From Haliscomenobacter sp. (GTDB lineage: Bacteria > Bacteroidota > Bacteroidia > Chitinophagales > Saprospiraceae): a stretch of 64,000 nt of DNA. Position 1 is the first letter of the stretch. Each line of letters begins with the position of its first letter. Both the position numbers and the translations under genes were made by a program. The notes under the pieces were generated by a model. It was given only the letters and a program-made list of their open reading frames with translations. It ran no database searches and was not told the origin of the DNA. Positions 51,175 through 60,244 of the stretch are shown one piece after another. The stretch is taken from contig JADJPL010000013.1 in assembly GCA_016713275.1 (NCBI GenBank), positions 62,001 through 126,000 of the forward strand, given 5' to 3'.

Positions 51175-52990
51175 AAACATACCCCTGGGCTTGCAGATGA
51201 AACAGCTCCGCGTATTTTCCTTCTTTTTCGAGGAGTTCGGCGTGGGAGCCGATTTCCAGGAGGCGGCCGTTTTCCAGAACGAGGATGCGGTCGGCCATGC
51301 GGACGGTGGAGAAGCGGTGGGAGATGAGCACGGCGGATTTCCCCTGGATGAGTTCGGCGAAGCGCTGGAACACCTCGTGTTCGGCGCGGGCATCGAGGGC
51401 GGAGGTAGGCTCGTCGAGGATGAGGAGTTGGGCGTTGCGGAGGTAAGCGCGGGCCAGGGCGATTTTTTGCCATTGGCCTCCGGAGAGTTCCACGCCATCG
51501 GCGAACCGCTTTCCGAGCAATTGCTGGTATCCTTTCGGGAGCTGGCCGATGACTTGATCTGCCAGGCTTTTTTGTGCTGCTTCAGCGATGCGCTGGTTGT
51601 CGTCGGATTGTTGGATATGCCCCACGGCAATATTTTCTCCTGCGGAGAGCTGAAAACGGATGTAGTCCTGGAAAATAATCCCGATGTGGTTGCGCAGGGA
51701 ATCCAGGTCGTAATTCCGGATATCCACGCCGTCGATCAGGATACGGCCTTCGGTGGGGTCGTAGAGCCGGGCAAGGAGCTTGACAATGGTCGTTTTGCCG
51801 GCGCCGTTTTCCCCGACGAGGGCGAGCTTTTCTCCGGCCTGAAGGTGAAAACTCAAATCGCGCACGGCCCATCGAGTGGAATTGGGATATTTAAAGCTGA
51901 CCTTCTCGAAAATAAATCCGGACTGGAGTTTTTCGGGGAAGGGGAGGCTCCCCGTGGCGGAAACAATGGCCGGCTGAATGGCAAAAAAATCGAACAGATC
52001 CCGAAGATACAGGGCGCTTTCGGTAATCCGCGAAAAGCGGTTCATAATTGCTTCCAGCATGCTGTGCATGCGGTTGAAGGAGCCGGCAAGAAAGGTCAGC
52101 GTACCGAGGCTAATGACCCCATGGACCGTCTGCCGGGCGATCAGCACATAGGCGCCATAGTAAGCCAGGATGCCGAGGGAAGACAACAAACTCCCCCAGA
52201 GCGACCGGCGCACGGCGATCTGGCGGTTGGCGAGGTAGTATTTATGCGAGAGCTCCCGAAACCGTTCGGTTAGAAAACCGGACAGGTTGAAGATCTTGAC
52301 TTCTTTGGCGGTCTCGTCGCTGGCGCCGATATAGCGCAGGTAGTCGAGCTCCCGGCGCTCGGGAGTCCACCCCCGGCTGAGGGAATACGACTGCTGGTTG
52401 AAGTAGCTTTCCCCGATAAACGCCGGAATCACCGCTACGATCAGAATCAGGATCAGCCAGGGGTTAAAGGCTACCAGGCCCGCCCCCAGGAAGACCACCG
52501 TGATGATGTCCTGAATTTGAGACAGCACTTGCGACATCAGCACCGTCCTGCCGTTGGTCTGCCGCCGCGCACGCTCCAGTTTGTCGTAGAATTCGGGATT
52601 TTCAAACTGGTACAGATCCAGGGTGGAGGCGTGACGCATGATATCGGCCGACGTCTGGTTGGAGAACAAGTCGCCAAGCAGCGCGTCGGTGAGCGCAATC
52701 CCCCGGTTGAGCAGTTCCGACAGGACCGTCAGGCCTAATTCGGCGCCCAGAAGCCACCAAAGGTGCTGTAAGTCTTTTTCCGGGGCATCCAACAGCCGCA
52801 CGATCTCGTCGATGATGAGCTTGCCGGTATACAACAGAAGCAAAGGAATTCCGGATTTCAGAAGCCGCAGCAGGGTATTGGCCAGGGTTAGCGGCGGACT
52901 GGTTTTCCAGATGCTGTGGAAAAAAGGAGGGAGGTTTTTCAGGGAATGAAATTGCTCCTTAAAAGGAGCCGACTCGTTGCTCGTTGCCAT
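51173..52990 (-). CDS. ABC transporter, fused permease and ATPase
   Basis: The 605-residue protein has about six membrane helices (residues 1-340) and a C-terminal ATPase with Walker A (LVGENGAGKTTIVKLLARLY), signature motif (LSGGQWQKIALARAYL) and Walker B (LLILDEPTSALD). It is a MsbA-like half-transporter for lipids, peptides or drugs. It would work as a homodimer. Neighbours give no hint of the cargo. Confidence 0.93.
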   Translation of the reverse strand: MATSNESAPFKEQFHSLKNLPPFFHSIWKTSPPLTLANTLLRLLKSGIPLLLLYTGKLIIDEIVRLLDAPEKDLQHLWWLLGAELGLTVLSELLNRGIALTDALLGDLFSNQTSADIMRHASTLDLYQFENPEFYDKLERARRQTNGRTVLMSQVLSQIQDIITVVFLGAGLVAFNPWLILILIVAVIPAFIGESYFNQQSYSLSRGWTPERRELDYLRYIGASDETAKEVKIFNLSGFLTERFRELSHKYYLANRQIAVRRSLWGSLLSSLGILAYYGAYVLIARQTVHGVISLGTLTFLAGSFNRMHSMLEAIMNRFSRITESALYLRDLFDFFAIQPAIVSATGSLPFPEKLQSGFIFEKVSFKYPNSTRWAVRDLSFHLQAGEKLALVGENGAGKTTIVKLLARLYDPTEGRILIDGVDIRNYDLDSLRNHIGIIFQDYIRFQLSAGENIAVGHIQQSDDNQRIAEAAQKSLADQVIGQLPKGYQQLLGKRFADGVELSGGQWQKIALARAYLRNAQLLILDEPTSALDARAEHEVFQRFAELIQGKSAVLISHRFSTVRMADRILVLENGRLLEIGSHAELLEKEGKYAELFHLQAQGYV

Positions 52991-53163
52991 GTCTGTAAGT
53001 TAAACCAAAACCGCTTCGCGTCAAGGATAAAACATTCGTATTTTTGGCCGCACGCTGTAAAGCGCTGCCGCGCCCCTTTGCATGCAAACCCTTTTGAAAA
53101 CCATAGCAAGGCGATTTCTGTTTAAACCTTCGTTTTTTAACCTTCCTATCCTCCCAACCCGGC

Positions 53164-55065
53164 ATGAACGAACCGATACCTGAATTTGAGCGTTTATTGA
53201 CCCTGCTTAAACTGGAAAAAGAAGAAGATTTTGAACAATACCGGCGCAAAATGGTCCAGATGCCCCTGGAGCAGCGCCGAAAAGAGGGATATGCCTGGTT
53301 TCCACTCCAGGTGGTTCAAAAAGGCTATGCGATAGGGGAGCGGGCCTTCGTCGTTGTCCAGCGCACGGCATCCAGGGGCGCCGAACATCAGTTTCGTGCG
53401 GGCAAAACCGTCGTGTTGTCGTCCCTGGCAGCTGGCGCCAAACACCCCGAGCGAAGCGGGGTGGTTTATTTTGTCGACAAAGACCGCATGCGGATCATCC
53501 TGAACGCCAGGGATATTCCGGAATGGATAGATACCGGCCAGCTAGCCGTAGAAATCAGTTTTGACGAGCGGACGTATCAGGAAATGGAGAAAGCCGTGCA
53601 TAAGGTGATGGCGGCCCAGAAAGGCAGACTGGCAGAGCTACGGTCGGTTTTTTTAGGGGAAAAACCGCCGGAGCATTCCCCATTTGCCGGAGAAGTGGCG
53701 ATCCCTTCGCTGAACGCCTCCCAGGTGGCTGCAGTGCAGCATATCCTCACGGCGCGCGATGTAGCCGTTGTTCATGGCCCGCCGGGCACGGGAAAAACCA
53801 CGACCCTGGTGCAGGCGATCCGGCTGCTCACCGATACGGAGCCGACCGTTCTGGTGGCGGCGCCAAGCAATACGGCGGTAGACCTCCTCACCGAGCGCCT
53901 GGCTGCCGAGGGACTGGACGTGGTTCGCGTAGGAAATATTTCCCGGGTCGACGAAGAGCTGGTCAACCACACCCTCGATGCGCTGGTGGCCAACCACCCG
54001 GAAAGCAAAAACACCCGCAAGGTCAAAATCCAGGCAGCGGAGTTGCGCAGGCAGGCCAACCGCTTCCGGCGGTCTTACGGCGCGGAGGAACGCATGGAAA
54101 AACAGCGGTTGTTTCAGGAAGCCAACGAGCTTTCCGCCTGGGCCAACCAACTGGAAGAGCGGCTGATCGATCAGATCCTCGACTCGGCCCAGGTCATTGC
54201 CTGCACGCTGGTCGGGGCGGCGCACCCGGTTCTGGAAGGCCGCAAATTCCGCACGGTGGTGATCGACGAAGCGGCGCAGGCGTTGGAACCCGCGACCTGG
54301 ATACCCATTACCAAAGCCTCCCGGGTGGTGCTTACCGGAGATCCCTTTCAACTTCCCCCCACCGTGAAATCCGTAGAAGCCCAACGCGGCGGGTTCCATA
54401 TCACGCTTATGGAGAAATGCCTGAACCGCTTGCCGGAAGTCGCCCTGCTCCAGGTGCAGTACCGGATGAACGAAGTGATTATGGGGTTCTCCAACCGGCA
54501 GTTCTACCAGAACCAGCTCCAGGCCGCAGAAGAAGTGCGGAACCGCTGGCTGCCTATTCCTTCCAATTTCCCCCTGCAATTCATCGATACGGCGGGATGC
54601 GGATTTGAAGAGAAAGTCCATCCGGCCTATCAGAGCCGTTCCAACCCCGATGAATTTCGCATTGTGCGGGAACATCTATACCTCCTGGAGGACGCTTTTG
54701 TAGAAAAAGAATATCCCTCGGTGGCCGTTATTTCCCCTTATCGCGAGCAAGCCCTGCTTATCCGCCAAACGCTGGACGAAGACGCTCTGCTCAGCGCAAG
54801 GCCCATCGCCGTCAATACCATCGACGGCTTTCAGGGGCAGGAAAAAGACATCGTGTACATTTCCCTCGTCCGCTCCAATGCCAAAGGCGATATCGGCTTT
54901 CTCCAGGATTACCGCCGCATGAACGTCGCCATGACGCGTGCCCGAAAACAATTGATCCTGGTAGGAGACAGCGCTACCATTGGGCGAAACCCTTTTTACC
55001 GCGCTTTCCTGGAGTATTGCGAAGAAGTGGGGGGCTACCATACCGCCTGGGAATACATGTTGTAG
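53164..55065 (+). CDS. Superfamily 1 helicase, IGHMBP2/UPF1-like
   Basis: The 633-residue protein carries Walker A (VVHGPPGTGKTTTLVQAI), a Walker B segment VVIDEAAQALEPATW, and later motifs NTIDGFQGQEKDIVYISLVRS and MNVAMTRARKQLILVGD. This is the form of the SMUBP2/UPF1-type helicases that unwind DNA or RNA. An N-terminal beta-barrel-like segment precedes the helicase. A TATTTTTG at 53039-53046 may be its -7 element. Convergent with gldN. Confidence 0.9.
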   Translation: MNEPIPEFERLLTLLKLEKEEDFEQYRRKMVQMPLEQRRKEGYAWFPLQVVQKGYAIGERAFVVVQRTASRGAEHQFRAGKTVVLSSLAAGAKHPERSGVVYFVDKDRMRIILNARDIPEWIDTGQLAVEISFDERTYQEMEKAVHKVMAAQKGRLAELRSVFLGEKPPEHSPFAGEVAIPSLNASQVAAVQHILTARDVAVVHGPPGTGKTTTLVQAIRLLTDTEPTVLVAAPSNTAVDLLTERLAAEGLDVVRVGNISRVDEELVNHTLDALVANHPESKNTRKVKIQAAELRRQANRFRRSYGAEERMEKQRLFQEANELSAWANQLEERLIDQILDSAQVIACTLVGAAHPVLEGRKFRTVVIDEAAQALEPATWIPITKASRVVLTGDPFQLPPTVKSVEAQRGGFHITLMEKCLNRLPEVALLQVQYRMNEVIMGFSNRQFYQNQLQAAEEVRNRWLPIPSNFPLQFIDTAGCGFEEKVHPAYQSRSNPDEFRIVREHLYLLEDAFVEKEYPSVAVISPYREQALLIRQTLDEDALLSARPIAVNTIDGFQGQEKDIVYISLVRSNAKGDIGFLQDYRRMNVAMTRARKQLILVGDSATIGRNPFYRAFLEYCEEVGGYHTAWEYML

Positions 55066-55197
55066 ACGTTAGGTGTTGGACGTTAGACGTTAGACGGGAG
55101 AAACAGGAAAAGCAGAGGGGAAGTACGGTTATCCGACTTCCCCTCTGCTTTTCCTGTTTCTAAGGTCCAACGTCTAACATCCAACGTCTAACAAACT
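55064..55197. repeat. Inverted GTTAGACG array with 26-bp perfect core
   Basis: The gap between helicase and gldN is an inverted repeat: short outer arms of TTAGACGTTGGACG words, and an inner core (55099-55124 and 55136-55161) perfect over 26 bp with an 11-nt loop. Both convergent genes end in it: the helicase stop TAG begins the first word and the gldN stop TAG opens the other side. A bidirectional terminator is likely. Confidence 0.88.
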
Positions 55198-56092
55198 AGT
55201 ACGTCCAAAGATCTTGTTCGAAGTTGAAGATTTCCTGTTTGATTTTTTCAGCTTCCATAAGGAGGTCGCGGCGGCTGTCGGGGAACTGGTCCTGAAGGCG
55301 CGAATCCTTCACGTTGGAGGATTTGTAGATGTAGCTGGAGAAGAAGCGCATCTCCATAATATCTTCCCAGGACATGGGGCTGGCGTCGTTGCCGGCATTG
55401 AACACGCGTTCGCGGGCGAAGTATTCGCGGGCTTCGGGGTAGTATACCCAGAACATTGGGCGCTCCCCGATGATAATATCGCTGTTATCGGCTTTAACCG
55501 GCTTGACCGGGGCAATTCCAAGAATGCGAACCTGCATGGTAGACGACTCTTTGTCAAAGAACCAAATTTCTTTGATTCGGTAACGTTGAATGTCCTCAAA
55601 GTTGATGTCGTTGCGGATAATTTCCTGGCGGGGGAGATAGGTTTCCGGGTCGGTCACGGTGACGGTATCCGATTGGAACAGAATGGAGGAAAGGGCTGCG
55701 GTATCCATTTCCTGCTTAAAATCTTCGTCAGTGAAAACGCGCAAAGGAGGGAGGGGGTTTTCAGGGTCCTCAACACCTTTATTTGCTGCGTCGATAATGA
55801 TTTGGAGCAAAGGACGAGGCGGGTACGCGAAAGGGAGGTTCATTTTCTCCCGAACGTCGATGATGCGCCATACCCTTTTTTTCCAGAAAATGTCCGCTTC
55901 GCGGGGCACTTCGTAGGTGATGATCCGCCGCTTCATGGCGGTGGTGTTTTCGACGATATCGTCGAGGGGAGCGGGGCGCATTTGCATGCCGGATTCCGTG
56001 ATGATATTCCCGGGGAGCGTCTGTGCGTTGGAAAGGGACGCAAAGCAGACCAGGGCGAAAAAGAAGGCGATACCTTTGACTGCAATTTTCAT
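55196..56092 (-). CDS. gldN: Gliding motility/T9SS protein GldN
   Basis: From ATG 56092 the product is 298 residues with a signal peptide (AFFFALVCFASLSNAQ), then a GldN/PorN pattern (READIFWKKRVWRIIDVREKMN...PLLQIIIDAANKG, IKEIWFFDKESSTMQVRILGIAPVK). GldN joins GldK in a periplasmic ring of the type IX secretion machine. It is the last gene of the gldKLMN block, with a hairpin between it and gldM. Confidence 0.92.
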   Translation of the reverse strand: MKIAVKGIAFFFALVCFASLSNAQTLPGNIITESGMQMRPAPLDDIVENTTAMKRRIITYEVPREADIFWKKRVWRIIDVREKMNLPFAYPPRPLLQIIIDAANKGVEDPENPLPPLRVFTDEDFKQEMDTAALSSILFQSDTVTVTDPETYLPRQEIIRNDINFEDIQRYRIKEIWFFDKESSTMQVRILGIAPVKPVKADNSDIIIGERPMFWVYYPEAREYFARERVFNAGNDASPMSWEDIMEMRFFSSYIYKSSNVKDSRLQDQFPDSRRDLLMEAEKIKQEIFNFEQDLWTY

Positions 56093-56154
56093 TGAATATT
56101 GTTTTAAAGTGATCATGGAACTTCAGCAGAAAGGCTTCCGTTTTCCCATTTACC

Positions 56155-56188
56155 AGTGTACCAGATAAACGGATTTATCTGGTACACT
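56155..56188. other. 15-bp perfect hairpin between gldM and gldN
   Basis: AGTGTACCAGATAAA and TTTATCTGGTACACT are perfect inverted repeats with a 4-nt loop. No T-tract follows on either strand, so it is more likely a processing or stabilising hairpin, or a protein-binding site, within the operon than a terminator. Confidence 0.6.
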
Positions 56189-56209
56189 AGTACATGTATG
56201 TTCGAAAAA

Positions 56210-57813
56210 TTATTTGATGGTGAAGACCATCGAGTTGATTTTACGTGTGCCGGAGTCGCCGGGGCATTTAGCCCGCACGTTGTTGAAGTAGTAGCTGTCG
56301 CCTGGCTTGGCTTTACTGATTAACTCCCGGCACCTGCTGTTGAAAACGGCCCCTGGATTGGGTTCTTCAGCTGGATCCTGCCGGCGGGCGGCATAGACCA
56401 GGGTAAATCCCTGGATGGTACACCGGGCGTCGAAGTCAAAGTTTTCGAGGATGGCCAATACGCCGCCCTGGGCTTTGAATTCGCCGTTGCCGATGTCGCC
56501 GCCCGACGAGGCGCCGAGTTTGGCCACCGGATCGGGAATGGGCTTCACGCGGTAAGCGAACCGGCTGGCAGGAAGGCCTTCTCCGGAAACAGTGATAGAC
56601 GCGTCGTTGGTAGGCGTCGTGGCCGTAACGATAAACTTGCCCACCCCGGCAGGGCGCAAGCTGATCCCGCCGCCACTTCCGCTTACGCGCAAGGTGTTGG
56701 TGGATACGCCGGCAGCAGCGACGGAGATCGGGTTGTCGACCCCGATGTAGAATACGTTCATCTTGTCGGCCGAAACAGCGACCGAACGGCGGCCTACCTC
56801 GTATTCAAAGGTTTTGGAGTACGTTTCCCGTTCTCCAGTGGTCGGATTGGAGAGCGAGACGTCCACTTTATAGGACTTCACACCGGTGGAGGAGCCCACA
56901 GCGGAGTATTTGGCCACCCCGTCTACTACCGGCAAACTGCGGCCATCTACGGTGATCACGACGTTTTCCGTGATGGACTTGGAAGAGGCGCCGACAGAAA
57001 TTTCCGCTTCATAGGTTTCCCCGGCAATGATATAGCTCTTCTTTGCAGAGGAGATGGGGATAAACTGATCGACCTTGAAGGTGGTAGCGCCTACCTGGCT
57101 CACCAGATAGTTCAGGATCTGCGCTTCCGAGCTCTTCATATCGTTTTGAATCTTTGTCAGCAGCGGGAAGGCGGAAGCCAGCGGCATCTGCTTGAAGGTG
57201 TAATCCGCCCAGGTCAGGTTTTTGTTGCGCTTCATCGCTTTCTTATCCTGCTTCCAGGATTCGTCGACTTTCAGCGAAACGCTTTTCTCCAGCTCGGAGA
57301 TGGATTCATCCGTGATGTTGGTTCCTTTGATCCCTTTCAGGCTGCGGATCAGGCGAAGGAGTTCCTCCCGGGTATCGTTGATCTTTTTTTCGAGATCGTC
57401 GCCTTTCTTTTCATCCACGAGGTAGCGGGTCGTGATATCTTTGTTCTTGTAGCCTTTCGGCTGTCCGGCGTGCTCTTCGCTTTCTTCTTCGGTATAGTAC
57501 CCGCCGGTTTCTTCCACCATTTTCTCCCGGATAGCTTCAACGTATGCGTTGAATTCTTTGGAGATCTGCTGGGTTTGCTTGGCCGCAGTCATCAGCGGCT
57601 GGTAGCGTTCTTTATCCTGTTCCACGCTTTTTTCCAGCGCGGAGACGGCGAATTCGTTGGAAGTATCGAAGATGGTATTGCTGTTTTTGATGCCGCGGTC
57701 GACGACAAAAAGGCATTGATGATCTTTGCCGAGACGTTGAGGGCCAACATGGCGGTTAACACCAGGTACATCAGGTTGATCATCAACTGCCGTGGCTCCT
57801 TTGGAATAGACAT
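56210..57813 (-). CDS. gldM: Gliding motility/T9SS protein GldM (frameshifted)
   Basis: From ATG 57813, MSIPKEPRQLMINLMYLVLTAMLAL encodes the expected N-terminal membrane helix, but the frame stops early. The other frame continues DRGIKNSNTIFDTSNEFAVSALEKSV and runs through the periplasmic domains to 56210. Adding one T (gene strand) to the five-base run 57717-57721 gives 534 residues, near the normal GldM size. GldM forms the rotary motor of the T9SS and gliding apparatus with GldL. As an essential part of that machine it should be intact, so I treat the shift as sequencing error. Confidence 0.85.
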
Positions 57814-57871
57814 AGTCTAGAATTTTGCAGTTAAACGAATGGGTTGAGCAGGCAGCAGGCAAACCTGCTGA

Positions 57872-58501
57872 TTAACCTTGCTTTACATTAGCCATGGCGG
57901 AGATCACACCTCCGTACACCGTATTCAGGGCCGTGTAGGTGTTATTCAGGCGGCCGATGTTGCGGTTCAGTTCGCCCAGGTGTTCTTTGTAGGTTTTGGT
58001 TTCTTCTACGGAGTCCTGGATATCCATCATGGCTTCGTTCAACTTGGTATAGAAGTTGCTCATCGCCTTGAGTTGATCTTTGGTGCCGGAGAAGTCTACT
58101 TCCTGAAGCGCTTTCAGGGAAGAAAGGCTTCTGGACATGACCTGAAGTTCGGAAAGCATGCCGCCCAACTGCTGCTCCACGACTTCGCCGTTGAGGGCAG
58201 GGATCTGAGGGATGGCAGGGCCGGAGGTAGAAACGGGGCCGGCAGACAGCGGCTGCACCGCAACGTTGTACTTGTCCAGGCCTGGATAGAGCTTCTCCCA
58301 GTAATAGTCCTTATCCGGAGGGATAATTCCAAGGAAAGCAAACAGGACTGCTTCCGTGATCATCCCGTAGGTCAGCATCTCATCGGCGCCGGGCCAGGAT
58401 TGAATCTTGAAAAGCGCACCCAAAAGCACGACAGAAGCGCCTAAACCGATTACGAGGTTTTTGAAGTACTTAAAGAACGAGGACTTCAGAAATGACATCA
58501 T
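57872..58501 (-). CDS. gldL: Gliding motility/T9SS protein GldL
   Basis: The 209-residue protein has two N-terminal membrane helices (FKNLVIGLGASVVLLGALFKI and MLTYGMITEAVLFAFLGII) with the conserved Lys and Glu of the proton path, and a cytoplasmic coiled-coil-rich tail. GldL and GldM form the ion-driven motor of T9SS. It lies just upstream of gldM. Confidence 0.92.
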   Translation of the reverse strand: MMSFLKSSFFKYFKNLVIGLGASVVLLGALFKIQSWPGADEMLTYGMITEAVLFAFLGIIPPDKDYYWEKLYPGLDKYNVAVQPLSAGPVSTSGPAIPQIPALNGEVVEQQLGGMLSELQVMSRSLSSLKALQEVDFSGTKDQLKAMSNFYTKLNEAMMDIQDSVEETKTYKEHLGELNRNIGRLNNTYTALNTVYGGVISAMANVKQG

Positions 58502-58610
58502 TGTTGAAAAGCATTTAATGGGTTAGCGAAAAGGTCCTTTTGGGGAAGGTGCAATTCCTGTCCTGAAGATTCAGCCCAAGCCTTATACCTCCCTGAACGT
58601 TAAGAAATGG

Positions 58611-58650
58611 GTAAGGATATTGTGAGCGGGCACAATATCCTTACTTTTTT
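58611..58650. other. 14-bp perfect hairpin between gldK and gldL
   Basis: GTAAGGATATTGTG (58611-58624) and CACAATATCCTTAC (58631-58644) pair with a 6-nt loop. A T7 tract follows on the + strand only, so it would terminate + transcription. For the gld operon (minus) it is a stem without a T-tail, perhaps an mRNA stabiliser or attenuator. Confidence 0.65.
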
Positions 58651-58667
58651 TAATAGTATGAAGGAAA

Positions 58668-59909
58668 TTAGAAATCATTGACGGAACGGCCCATAAATGT
58701 GAGTACACAGCGGAATCCGATGTAGGATTTGGTCGTGTCCTGGTATTCCCAGTTCCGGGTTCCGGTCTGCAAAAAGTAGTGAATATCCTTCCAGGAACCT
58801 CCCCGGATGGCCTTGCGCTTGTTGGCAATGTCTTCGTCGTCGTCGGCATCGTAGCGGTAATCCGGGTTGAGGTCGTGGAGGAAGGAGTAGGCGTTTTCGT
58901 GGAACGCTGTCAACGTCCATTCCGACACGTTGCCTGCCATGTTGTACAAGCCGTAGTCGTTGGGGAAGTAGGCATCCGCTTTCACGGTATACATCCCACC
59001 GTCTTGCGGATAGTTTCCGCGGCCGGGCTTGAAGTTGGCCAGGAGACAGCCTTTGGCGTTTTGGATGTAAGGGCCTCCCCAGGGGAAAGGGGCCAGTTCG
59101 TGTCCTCCGCGGGCGGCATACTCCCACTCATGCTCCGACGGCAGGCGGAAGTCTTCGGTATTGATCCCGCCTTTGCGCTTGGCCTGAGCGGTGTTATACA
59201 GCTGGGTACGCCAATACGAGAACGCGTTGGCCATGTGCCAGTCGACGCCCACGACGGGATAATCGTCGTACGCTGGATGCCAGAAGTAGTTCCGCGCGAT
59301 CGGTTCGTTATAGGAATAGGCGAAGTCGCGAACCCAGACGAGGGTGTCGGGGTAAATGTTCACCTCTTTGTTCCGGATGAAATCCGTGCGCGGGGAATTT
59401 CCCCGGTCGTGGGCCGCTTTTTGCCAATCATACCAATAATAGGTATAGTTGAACTTTTTGGTGTCAAACTCAGCTTTCCACGCGAACCGGTTGTCGCCCT
59501 GGAAGTAAAGCTCTTCCAGCGCCGGATCTTCCCAGTCGATGTCCATTTCCCAGTCAATGTACTCATCGCCGTTGTCATCCGTAGTGACATGGCCGAGGAT
59601 TTGGTGGGCCAGCGAATCCCTCACCCAATCGACGAACTGGCGGTACTCGTTGTTGGTAATTTCGGTTTCATCCATGTAAAAGCCCTGGATGGAGACGGTT
59701 TTGGGACGTTGTACGAAAGTACTGTTGACATCCTGGTCGCTGGGCCCTACAAGTAAGGTGCCGGAAGGCACATACACCATGCCATAAGGGTTGATCCCGG
59801 ACCAGGAAGGCCGGTCGAGTACCCCTGTCAATTCACCCGATTCCTGGCTGCCGCAGGAAGACATTGAAACCACTAGGATGCCTAGTGCAAGCTTAAGTAC
59901 GTTTTTCAT
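58668..59909 (-). CDS. gldK: Gliding motility/T9SS lipoprotein GldK
   Basis: The 413-residue protein has a lipoprotein signal (LALGILVVSMSSC) and a sulfatase-modifying-factor-like (FGE) domain (MVYVPSGTLLVG, YMDETEITNNEYRQFVDWV, DFRLPSEHEWEYAARGG, NVSEWTLTA, AIRGGSWKD). GldK forms the periplasmic ring of T9SS with GldN. It is the first gene of the gldKLMN block, with a promoter-like sequence about 60 nt upstream. Confidence 0.93.
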   Translation of the reverse strand: MKNVLKLALGILVVSMSSCGSQESGELTGVLDRPSWSGINPYGMVYVPSGTLLVGPSDQDVNSTFVQRPKTVSIQGFYMDETEITNNEYRQFVDWVRDSLAHQILGHVTTDDNGDEYIDWEMDIDWEDPALEELYFQGDNRFAWKAEFDTKKFNYTYYWYDWQKAAHDRGNSPRTDFIRNKEVNIYPDTLVWVRDFAYSYNEPIARNYFWHPAYDDYPVVGVDWHMANAFSYWRTQLYNTAQAKRKGGINTEDFRLPSEHEWEYAARGGHELAPFPWGGPYIQNAKGCLLANFKPGRGNYPQDGGMYTVKADAYFPNDYGLYNMAGNVSEWTLTAFHENAYSFLHDLNPDYRYDADDDEDIANKRKAIRGGSWKDIHYFLQTGTRNWEYQDTTKSYIGFRCVLTFMGRSVNDF

Positions 59910-59959
59910 GTTTACACCCGAGTTTTCCTACAGATTTAATCCGGCCTGAAAAGGCGACG

Positions 59960-59988
59960 TAAATATAGACCGTTTACAAAATTTACAA
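59960..59988 (-). promoter_or_regulatory. Candidate promoter of the gldKLMN operon
   Basis: On the minus strand, TTG at 59988-59986 and TATATTTA at 59967-59960 are spaced by 18 nt; the -7 box differs from TAnnTTTG in its last base. The distance to the gldK ATG (59909) is about 50 nt. The remaining gap to 60244 holds nothing recognised. Confidence 0.4.
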
Positions 59989-60244
59989 AAACTAATCCAA
60001 TAAATCGCCAGATGGTCTAATAGGTTCAACAAACTGGCAAATTGCTAACGCAGGCAACGCAAAACTTATTATCGATATGGAAATAAAGTTTATACATCCC
60101 TGCGCGCTTGCGGTTTTATGCAGCCAAAACGCTGAAACCTTCCGGCCTATTGGCTGAAGAGCAAAAAAAATACGGGAAGTTGCCAAATGGGTATGCGCTG
60201 GGTGCAGAAAGCCTTGTCTCCAAGTTAGGTTACGTGATTTCAGG

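Noticed and set aside
50892..51630. Long frames across the GACGG array near 51 kb
   Set aside because: Repeat-derived Pro/Arg- or Gly/Asp-rich translations, in several frames at once.
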